Below are positions 34,308 through 44,500 of a stretch of DNA of 64,000 bases, one piece after another (positions within the stretch are counted from its first letter, which is position 1; every line of letters begins with the position of its first letter). The notes beneath the pieces were generated by a model that saw only the letters and a program-made list of their open reading frames with translations, made no database searches and had not been told where the DNA came from. Made by a program: the position numbers and the translations under genes. The stretch lies in contig QJPP01001738.1 in assembly GCA_003996215.1 (NCBI GenBank), positions 124,001 to 188,000 on the forward strand, written 5' to 3'. The stretch comes from Jaltomata sinuosa (Eukaryota > Streptophyta > Magnoliopsida > Solanales > Solanaceae).

Positions 34308-34965
34308 GAAGGCAATCGTTGATTCGTTATCAAGTAATTGCTCTTATAGATTATGATAACTTAGAACTAAACTATAGTAAAAGTTGAAAAATGAATTTTA
34401 CCAACCTCAACTATGGAAGATTTTGATCCAGCAGCGCTAATTTTTTTTGAAAAGTGAAGGAAGATCGTGTGAAAGATGGAGTCCTTGCTTGAAGGCGTGA
34501 TTTGGGGGGGGGGATTTGAGAGAGAGAAAAACCGTTGCCTTTAGATACAAGTTGAGTGATTTTCGATCTTTTTTTAAGGATTGTGGTGGATACAGTTTTT
34601 TAACCATGTAATTTCAATTTAATGGGATAAATGTAATTATTTTAAAGTATTGAGCTATTTAGTAATTAGGGTAAGGATGTTTGATTATTTATGTAGTTTT
34701 TCCATTATTACAAGCATTTTTGAGCAACAATTAGTGTTTGACCAAACTTTTTAAAAATGCTTCTAAGTGTATTTTTCTCAAAAGTGCTTTTGGGGAGAAA
34801 CTACTTTTTTTTAGCTTCTGGAAAACAACTTCTGCTACTCCCTATAAACACTTGTTTTCTCCCAAAAGCTAGGCCAAACACTTTAATTTTTTGAGATAAG
34901 CACTTTTGAGAAAAAATAAATAAACACTTTTGACAAAAAATAAGCTTGGTCAAACAGGCTATTAT

Positions 34966-36311
34966 TAAAGTGGAGGAAAAACAAGAAGCATGAGTAACAT
35001 TAACATGTTCTTTCATGCTAAATGTGCATAGGAAACTTCTACTTAAAAGCTGACAAACTACTCTTTATGAATATTTTTTGATTATTTTAATTCTTGAATT
35101 ATCGTGTTATTTTAATTTTGGTCTTTATAATATTTGATTTAAACACTTTTAATTTTTAATTTAATAATGCGTGCTATTTTAATTCGCTGACGAACAGATC
35201 TAATCAAATTAAATAGAATGATAACTTTAAACACAATATAGTGAGGCGTAATCCATTTTTAAAATGCAATTCCATAATATAGTGAAGCGTAATCCATTTT
35301 TAGAACACAATTTCATCGCTGTAATTGAGCAAGAATTATCGAGGACTTCTATGGGCGCCTAAATATGTGCAGTATTAGAGTGTGTAGAAGTAATATTTTT
35401 TCCGACAATTGTATATTGCAAAAAGTATAGTTTCTTAAATGTTCAAAGTGTTTTTACTAACAATTATCGTTCTGTTTAATTTGATTAGATCAGTTAGTCA
35501 TTGGATCAAAATAGCACACATTGTTAAATTGAAGGTCAAAAGTACATAGTCGAATATCACAAGAACCAAAACTGAAACATGTGATAACTTAGGAACTAAA
35601 AACGTCATTTTCCCTTTCTCAAAAATACTTTCAGGCAAACACTATTTTTACCAAAAATACTTATTTTCTCTCTAAAGCTAAACTCCATACTTCACTATTG
35701 AAAATTAACCACTTGAGGCGAAACAACACTCATAAGTAGGACTATTCAAAATCGAACCATAACCGATAATTTAATCACAAAATTAGCTTATTGGCTTATT
35801 GGTAATGGATTGCCGGATTAATAATTGGTGAATGGATTAAGTTTTTATAATTAATGGCTTATTGGTACGGGGTTGGATTACTCAATTTTCTTATTGGGTT
35901 AACTGTTAATCCGTTAATAATTATCATATTTATATTTTTACCCCTAGATATATAAAGTATTTCTTGTAAACTCAAAAACTAGAGCCACATTTATTATTTT
36001 ATTCAGTTCTTAACTTAGGAAATAACGAGCCACTTGTTGTAACTAATTCTAACCATATAGCACAGCACAGTCGTATCCATGAAACATAAACGAAACCTAA
36101 AATTAATTCTTAAATCAAAAGACAAATTATTCTTGATAACATGAAGGATCGCAACAAAAAATGAAATAACCCTAATGCGTCCTTCACAAAGTTTGAAGTA
36201 AAGCTAAAAAATTCAAATCATATCAAAGAGTTGATTTTTCTGTCGACCCAGTAATTAAAAAATATTTCTACATACATTTTAGGTTTAGAAGAAAATGTTA
36301 ACAATGAAGAA
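34966..36311. other. Non-coding stretch with a MITE carrying long inverted repeats
   Basis: The block at about 35080-35615 has long imperfect TIRs (roughly 130 bp each). The left arm has attatcgtgttattttaatt, then gtgctattttaatt and gatctaatcaaatt; the right arm, inverted, has agttatcacatgtttcagtt, then gtgctattttgatc and gatctaatcaaatt. The central part is unrelated AT-rich sequence with a local repeat (acaatatagtgaggcgtaat near 35230, and again near 35277). The rest, to 36311, shows nothing I recognise. Confidence 0.65.
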
Positions 36312-39300
36312 CTTTGTCAATCAACTCTGGATGACCAATGTCTTAGACCCTGTAGCACCGACAACATCTCCGGCCTTCTTTCAAACACTGCAGACCCTAT
36401 GGAATCTGTCATATCTCCTCTCATCCTTTTCGACTATGACCAAATAGCCCAAATTCCCTTCTTCACTCCACAGGAAGCCATTGCTACCAACCCCTTGATG
36501 TTTCCATGACAACCTCTCCCAGTCCAGCAACTCCCAATTCTAGTCCCTACTCTGTCCTAAATTCCGACCCCAATGGACATTCCAAACCCACCCATCAGAG
36601 AACCAGAGGAAATAAGGCCAATTTCATCAAGAAGGACCTTGTTCACCAAAATTTCAAGTCTAAAAAATGGGGCCCTTATGGTATTCCCGGAGAGAGAGGA
36701 CAAAAAATATGTCCACAACTGCTTAGTGACTCTCAAGAAATGCTCCTTCGATCTGCATTCGGCTCTGAACAAAGATCTGGCCAAATATATCGTAGTCATG
36801 ACTCCGACAATGTTACCAAACCAAGTTCCTACTCAAGAGAACTTGGAGATTCAGAATCCTCAAATTACAAACACTCCCATGAATCAACAAACTAGCTTTA
36901 TCATTTGGAACACTAGAAGAGTTAACAATGATAACTTTAAACATAACTTTAAAGAGTTAATTAGAAATCATAACCCCTGCTTTGTGGCACTGCTTGAGAC
37001 TAAAATGGATGATCACCTTGCTCTTAAAATCGAATTTGCTTTTGATGATTATTATGAAGTCCCCGCTCAGGGTAGATCCGGGGGTATTGTCTTAATGTGG
37101 CTCACCAACATAGTTAATGTGACCCATAAAAAACACACTGATCAGGAACTTTACACTATGATATAGGTATTTCCTAATAGCTTCTCTTGGTGGTTTACAA
37201 CTATCTATGCTAGCACTGACTCTAACAAACGTGCTAGCTTATGGAATAATTTAAAACTCCTTAGCAATTCTCTCGCCGTCTCGTGGCTGATAGCTAGAGA
37301 CTTTAATGATATTATGAGTCAAACTGACAAATGGGGGGTCGTTACATTAATAAAAATACTAACATTAAATTTAGAGCTTGTATTAACAACTGCGGCCTTA
37401 TTGACTTAAATTTTAAAGGTTGCCGTTACACTTGGTCGAATCATAGGCGTCATAGTAGAGGTTTAATTCTTGAACGTTTAGATCGTGCTTTTGTGAATAA
37501 GGATTGGCTTGAAAACTACCCAAACTCCCAAGTTACCCACCTCCCTATGACCCACTCGGACCATAACCCCTTACTTATCACTCTCTTTAATCCTCATAGG
37601 GGCAGTAATACTAAGTAATTTAGGCTGGAGAAATTTTGGGTTAATCACCCGGGTTTTACTGGTATAGTCCGGCAATCTTGGGATAATAGAAATCTCCACG
37701 CTGCTATAACTCATTTTACATCTACGGTCACTCAATGGAGTAAAAACACCTTTGGAGATATCTTTAGGAAAAAGAAAAGACTTTTGGCACGCCTAGGGGG
37801 TATTAAAAAATCAACTCAGTACTCGACTATTACTTTCCTCCAGAACTTAGAACAAACCCTCACTAAGGATTATAATAATATTCTCAAAATTGAAGAGGAT
37901 TATTGGTAAATGCGAGCCCGTATTCACTGGCTTAATGACGGAGATGGTAACACCAAATTTTTTCACCTCTGAGAGGTGAAGAAGGAATAACATTTCCTAT
38001 TTCAAGGACGATGAAGGTAATTGGATCACTCACCATGATAAAATAGTGGAGCACGCCTTTAACTATTTTCTTGAATGTTTCACCACTGATCATTCTCACT
38101 CAGATTGGAAAGACATTAGTCAAACAGTCACTAGTTTTCATCGACTCAACCTAGCAGATTTAGATAGACCCTTATCAGATCATGAAATTACCCAGGCTCT
38201 CTTTTCCTTCAAACCTTTTAAGGCTCTGGGACCGGACGGTCTACACCCCCATTTCTTTCAACATCACTGGAACACATTAGAAAAATCTATCATAGACTGT
38301 TCCCATCATATTTTTAGTTCCCAGACTATCCCCTCTCGTTTCAATGAAACTTTGCTTTGTCTTATCCCAAAGTTCACAAACTCAAATCTCCTCAAAAAAT
38401 TTCTCCCTATTGGTCTTTGCAATACCGTCTACAAAATTGTCACTAAAATTATTGCAAATCGAATCAAGCCTATCCTACCAGACCTCATTAGCCCCTGCCA
38501 AACGAGTTTCCTCAAAGGTCATAGAGCTAGTGACAACGCTATCCTCGTACAAGAACTTATGACCTATGCTACTAATACTAAAAGTTCTAAAGGGTGTTTG
38601 CTATTTAAAATAGACCTCGAGAAAGCTTTTGATCTTCTTGAATGGTCTTTTGTCTACCGATCTCTTCTCTACTTCAAATTTCCTCCTAAAATCACTAAGC
38701 TCATCATGAATTGCATTTCGACTAGTAATATAGCGGTTATAGTAAATGATACTCGCACCAATTTCTTCTCTCCTTCAAAGGGTATTAGACAAGGCGACCC
38801 AATGTCCCCTTATATATTTATTCTCTGTATGAAGCTCTTATCTTCCTACATTCACCACCAAGTAAATATTTTCCAATGGGATCCTGTTGTACTCTCTAAA
38901 CATAGACCCCAACTAGCTCACCTTTTCTTTGCTGACGATTTAATATTCATTTGCAAAGCCAATACTAAATCTATCCATACCATGTACGGCTGCATGAACC
39001 ACTTTTGCAAATATCAGGTCAAAGGATTAATACCTCTAAGTCCAAAGCTATTTTCTCACAACTTTGTGATGAAGGCATCCTAGATTTAGTCAAACAATCT
39101 TTTGATATCAAATCTTCTTCTCATTTTGGTAAATACTTAGGCTTACCTATTTTAAACTACAAACCAAGGTACTCCGACTTCCAATTTATCCTTGATAAAA
39201 TGAGACAAAAACTCTCCAATTGGAAGATTAACTTTCTCACCCTTTCTGGACGGCTAACCCTTGCCCAATCCACTCTAAACGCCATCCCGACTTACACAAT

Positions 39301-41081
39301 GCAATACTTTAAACTACCCAAAAGAATCTGTAGTGCTATCGATAAAATCCAATTGCGACTTCATTTGGGGTTCCTCTAGTCAAAAGAAAAGAATGCATTA
39401 TATAGCCTGGGATACGGTAGCTTCTCCTAAAGAGCACGGAGGTCTTGGTCTTCACAAAGCTGATACAAAAAATACTACCCTCTTGACTAGCTTAACTTGA
39501 AGAGTTTTTTCCAATCCCTCCTTGTTATGGGCTCAAACTCTTATCTCTAAGTACAATTCAAGGAAATTTACCTCCTCCACCTCTTTCATCTGGAAGAATT
39601 TTTTAGAAGGTGGGAAGGTGTGCTCTAAAAGCATTGCTTGGATTCCGGGAAACGGTAAAATTATCAGCCCATGGTACTATAGATGGATACCACATACCCC
39701 TTCCATACGACATTTCATTCAAGGACCTCTAACTCTAAAAGAGGAACATTATAGACTTATTAACCTATGGGATGACACCTCCTGAGACTGGTCTAGCTGC
39801 TCATTTACCATATCCTTGGAGCTAAGAGATTTAGCCTCTCATATCACTCTAGGATCTGATCCTAATAACATTGACATTCCCTACTGGAATGCCAGTACTA
39901 ACGGTGTGTTCTCCACCAAATCCGTTGTTCCTCTCATTAGATCGAACCCCAAAACTCCATTTCTCTTCCTTTGGATCTGGAAACTAAACACTCTTAGCAA
40001 AATCAAATTTTTTCTGTGGTTATGTGCACATGAAAGGCTGCCCATAAAAGCCTACCCACACCATATTGGGTTAACCCAAGACGCCACCTGCCAAGTATGC
40101 AAACAGGCCGTAGAAACCTCCTTCCATATTTTCATGCATTGTTTCTTAGCTTAAAGATTCTGGCAAGAGCTAGGTATCGACATCTCCCACATCCAATTAT
40201 CCCCGGAGCACTGGCTCCACGGCATTTATAGAACCAAGCCTCCCAACAATAGCCAGCACTATGATTGGGATGAGTTTTTTCCCTTTGCTCTATGGAATAT
40301 TTGGATTAACATAAACCACAAAATTTTCAACAACGACGCTTCACACGTCTCCATAACTCTAGTTCAAAATAGAGCAACTGAGTTTGTGCACTGCACCAAA
40401 AAATCCAGCACCTCTAATCCTTCCAGACTTATCAATATCAAATGGTTTTCCCCTTCATATGGTAGAATCAAACTCAATATAGATGGCTCCTACTCTAGCA
40501 TCCATGGAAAATGTGGGATATGTGGGCTCTTTAGAGATTTTGCTGGGCACTGGCTAATGGGTTTCTATAAGTATAGTGCTAGCTTAAACCACACTATGAC
40601 TGAACTAGAAGCCCTTCACATGGGGCTCCAATTAGCTATAAATCATAATATCGGTTCCCTTGATATAGAAACAGATTCTACGAAAGTGCTTGTCGCACTT
40701 GACCAACTCACACTAATTTATTTCTCCATTGTTACATCCTGCAGGTTGCTTATGAAGAGGTTGGAGAATCCAGTGGTCCCCATAACTTCCACCAAGCCAA
40801 CAAGGTAGCAGATGTTTTGTGTAAGATAGGTTCCAAGCTAACACCGTTCTCACCACCTACCATTTTGACATTCCCACCGGGCTCAATTCAATCTATCCTC
40901 AGAGCTGATCAAGAAGGGAGCACCATACTAAACTAGTACTAAGGACAATTTGTAATAAGTTAGCATGTTTTGGAAACTTATCTGTAATCCATAGTACTGA
41001 TAATATGGCCTCTACGCCTACGTCTGTAACTATCAGTTAACATATATATATATAAAAATATCCCTTTAAACAAAAAAAAAG
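36312..41081 (+). mobile_element. L1-type LINE, nearly full length in ORF2, inactive
   Basis: About 4.8 kb, ending in caaaaaaaaa (41071-41080). The flanking direct repeat aatgaagaa (36303-36311 and 41082-41090) is a possible target duplication. It is short and partly A-rich, so support is moderate. The element has endonuclease, reverse transcriptase, zinc-binding and RNase H domains in order. ORF1 is missing or unrecognisable, so the copy is probably 5'-truncated. Confidence 0.85.
36573..40936 (+). pseudogene. LINE ORF2 pseudogene (endonuclease, reverse transcriptase, zf-RVT, RNase H)
   Basis: Remnants in order: a proline-rich lead at 36573-36880; AP-type endonuclease 36890-37615 (IIWNTRRVNNDNF, ALLETKMDDH, DRAFVNKDWLENYP, MTHSDHNPLLI), which keeps the SDH motif but has a stop near 37165; reverse transcriptase 38046-39379 (KALGPDGLHPHFF, LFKIDLEKAFDLLEW, GIRQGDPMSPYIF, catalytic FFADDLIF near 38935, GRLTLAQSTLNAIPTYTMQY); zinc-binding region 39816-40154 (CAHERLPIKAY, CQVCKQAVETSFHIFMHC); and RNase H 40386-40936 (IDGSYSSIHGKCGICGLFRD, TELEALHMGLQLA, DIETDS, then HQANKVADVL after a frameshift near 40790). 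There are about eight stops or frameshifts. The RT catalytic residues are intact. Confidence 0.92.
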
Positions 41082-41090
41082 AATGAAGAA

Positions 41091-41536
41091 AAAATCTTAA
41101 TCATTTTAAATTTATTTACAAATAAATTCCTTTTAAGTTCTATTTTACAGAAAAAAAGCTTTTTTATATCAGTTAAGATACCACACAAGATAATTTAGGG
41201 AAAAATAAAAGAAAAAATGAAATCAATAAAATAGAAAGAATCATTTACATAATTTCAAGTTGTAAGTGATCTTTTTATCTCATTTTCTTGATTAAGCTTA
41301 AAATAAAATTTATTTGTATTTGATAGATGTATAAATTAATGTTGGAATAAATTTATATTATCTACCGAACACAATATCCTAGACTTTATTTTGAGATATC
41401 CATTTTATCCGCATACCAAACGATCCCTTAAGTTATTAGCCTGCCAAACGTGAAACGACGACGTATGCGTCTTCGATCTCCATCTTCTTCCTTGCGTTTA
41501 CACTTACCTCACTGCTCTGCTCAGTAGCAAGCAACA
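41091..41536. other. Upstream region of the exostosin-family gene
   Basis: AT-rich to about 41430, then a more GC-rich 5' leader just before the ATG at 41537. No recognisable element or ORF. A promoter is expected here, but I could not single out a TATA box with confidence. Confidence 0.4.
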
Positions 41537-44500
41537 ATGGGGAGTATACACAGCAGCAAGAACAGACCATTCGGTTCACACCACAGTAACACCGTAACCC
41601 CATGCACTCGCACTCACCAGATCGGCGCTCTAGCTCTCGTCATCATCACCTTCTTCCTCACTAGAATCTTCGACCAGTCTCTCAATTCGTGTTCCTTATC
41701 CATCCCTACTACTTCTGGAGAGTACGGATCCAAGAACGACGTCGTGCGGTTCTCCGATTCTGGTGGGTCCGTATTTTGGCCAGAGCGTGGGTATGGGACC
41801 CATCTTTCATTGAAGATTTATGTGTATGATGAGAAGGAGATTGATGGATTGAAACACTTGTTGTTTGGCCGTGATGAGAAGATTTCTCCTGATTCTTGCC
41901 TTAAAGGCCAATGGGGTACTCAGGTAATTTCCCAATTTTCCCAGTATTATGAGAAACTTACAACATGCCCAGTGTAATTCCACAAACTGGGGGTCTGGGG
42001 AGGGTAAAGTGTACGTAGACGGGTGGGGAGGGTAAAGTGTACGTAGACGGGTAGGAGGTAGAGATGCTGTTTCCGATTATTATGAGAAACTTGTTGAAGT
42101 TAAATTGACTGGAATTTGTGTTAGTATTTTTTTTCTTTATAACCATGGTGTTTGGGCCAGCTTGTGCGCACCTCGACTAATTCCACTTGATACCTGCTAC
42201 CTCCCACCTGCAACAGGTACCATGTTACTATGTCCACCTAGGCTAGGGCAAATGGGAAGAAATCACCTAGTGTCTTTGTCTCTGCTCTGATTTGAACCTA
42301 AGACCTCATGGAATTTGTGTTAGTTTTTGTTCATATAAACAAATATTAGCTTGAATATTATTCTGCCTATCAGATTAGATTTGGAAAATGCGTAGATTTT
42401 TTTTCGATAATCAAGTTTTTGAGTGTAATGTAGGGGGAGTTACTCGTTTTAAGTTTAACTTGTTTGGCTGACATTTTGATTTTCAAGAATTTGGGTAAAG
42501 TCTTATTGCATTATTGTTATTGCATATGTTGAGGTTAGTGTGTTGAAGTTCAACTTAATTTTAGGTGCCATTTTTGGTTTTCAAGAACTTGGGCCAATTT
42601 GTATTTGTAGGCCAGAGTCAATAGCAACTCCACCCATTGATTTTTGCAACCTCTGACATCTTGAGCTCGCTAACACCCACATATTAGTGAGAAAATGGCG
42701 AATCACCAAGAAACATAGTATCATTTTGTTTTAATTATGTATTAGCTATCTTGGATTGAAGATGCTTTAGAGTAGTTGTTATTGTGGGGGCATGATTTAA
42801 AATAATTGTTACACTGTAGATGTGGTTATCGAAAGCTAGTAGCAAAACTAGGTAGCTTGAAATAACTTTCAGTCTGAATTCGGGTCAGTGATAAGATTAG
42901 TGCCTTGGGTGCAACTATGCAAGAGAATGATTGAGATGGATTTTGCCTGCAGGACGAATTGTACATAAGGTGGAATGAAGAGCCTGCTCTTTGCCCACTT
43001 ATCTAAGTTTTATTACATTATCAAAAATATCAAATTCCAATTATTGTCAAATGGTATTTTTTCCATCTCTAACGTTGAGGGGTTAATATCTAAAAGTCAA
43101 AGTGGTATGAGGTGGTTGTATAATTTGTAACTATAATTTGAAGTCATTGTTGCAAAGGAAAGGAAATTGAAAAAGGAGAAACCATAAAAGGATCTTAAGG
43201 GAACATATCCGTTTTCTTCATTTGGTTAAGAGATGTCCGAGGAAATATTAAGGAAAAGCGCGTTTGTCCCTCAACTTGTGAAGTTACTTGGAATCCTTCC
43301 TTGTAATTCTCTATCTTCATTTGAGAATTACTTGAAAAGTTTCTTGATTACTTGAGATCCTGTCCAACCTTTCTACGCCAGATCTACTATGGTCATGGAG
43401 AAAAATCTGGAAAAACAAAACTCCTTATAAGGTTGATTGTTTTGCCTAGTTAGTTGCAAAGGAGGCTTGCCTAACCCAATACAATCTCCAAAGGAGAGGT
43501 TACGAGATGTGCACAAGATGTCCACTTTGTGAAGGTTTAGAGGAAGTCAAGCATCTCTTGTTGCACTGTCATTTCACACATCAAATGTGGCCACTCTTCT
43601 TCAATATCCTGAACATTAAAACCAATCCTTGACTTCCTGAAGAGTTGGCACAGTAAAAAGATCTCACCAAGGTAACTATCAGTATTTGGCATTCCATCCC
43701 AACAGCTATTTGGTGGACTCTTTGGAGGGAAAGAAACCATACAATTTTTGAAGGCTAATTTGAAAATGTCATTAGCCTTAAGCATAGATGTGTACTTTTG
43801 CTATACTTTTGGTTTAAGTTGGCATTGTAAATGATGTCGAAGCCATTCTTCAACTCAGCACATTACAGTATATGTGATGTAATTCTCTGCTTGGTCTCCA
43901 AACCAGCACTTTCGTACCAAAGGGCCATCCTGGTGCACTAAGCATCCTGCATTCATGGAGGGTCCGGGGAAAGGCCGCACCCCTAAGGGGTGTGATGTAG
44001 GCAGCCTACCATGATGCAAGCATCATGGGCAGATTCCACGGCTCGAACCCGTGACTTGGTCACATTGAGACAACTTTACTGGTGCTCCAAGGCTCCCCTT
44101 CACCAGCACTTTCTTAGTGATGGAATAAATTGTTCTTTACATGTCAAAAGAAGCTCTGTATCTTTATTTGGAAATCAATAAAGAGGTTTTGATATTTTCT
44201 TCCTTTTATGTTTTTTTCTTTTTTTTCATTTCCTTAACTTCGAAAGTGTTCCAGTTACAAAGATGACTCATTGTGTCAATAAATTTCCCCGTCTATGAAA
44301 GGTATTGCTGAGAATTCACTCTCCATTTTTTCTTTGAACTATGGACAAAATCTGAGTATTTTTATTTTGGCTCCTTTTTCTTGAGGCAACATAAGTAAAA
44401 ATTTGCAAGAATTACATTGTTACCTCCCCAATAATAGCATGAGAATTTTCATTATTGGGCTTCTTTATATAGTTTTGAATTTAACTCTCTAATGCTTCTC

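Larger units (their letters stand above)
25102..34703 (+). mobile_element. Mutator-like element (MULE) with a Ulp1-protease gene, about 9.6 kb
   Basis: A large Mutator superfamily element. The ends carry degenerate TIRs of about 90-95 bp: left 25102-25195 and right 34615-34703, both with (c)cctaattac, then actttaaaat, ttacattt and tccc in the same order when one is inverted. A near-perfect 9-bp target duplication is attattaaa (25093-25101) and attattaca (34704-34712). It holds a plus-strand transposase gene and a minus-strand DUF1985/Ulp1-like gene arranged tail to tail. Known relatives by architecture are Kaonashi-type MULEs of Arabidopsis and CUMULE of melon. Both genes have stops, so this copy is probably dead. 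Confidence 0.85.
24998..34961. mobile_element. Tourist-like (PIF/Harbinger) MITE interrupted by a MULE
   Basis: Left part 24998-25101 (the last 9 bases are the MULE's target site), right part 34704-34961. The left end tagcctgtttggccaaac and right end ggtcaaacaggcta are inverted repeats, and TTA lies directly outside both (24995-24997 and 34962-34964), the 3-bp target site of PIF/Harbinger elements. Interior words such as aaaagtgcttttgg also recur inverted. Rejoined at the MULE target site, the element would be about 350 bp. Non-coding. Confidence 0.75.

Noticed and set aside
43537..43785. 82-codon minus-strand ORF in exostosin intron 1
   Set aside because: It is antisense to the L1 zinc-binding remnant, which explains the sequence better.
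42200..44060. tRNA genes at the box B-like motifs
   Set aside because: The motifs belong to SINEs with target duplications and A-rich tails. No cloverleaf with acceptor pairing was seen.
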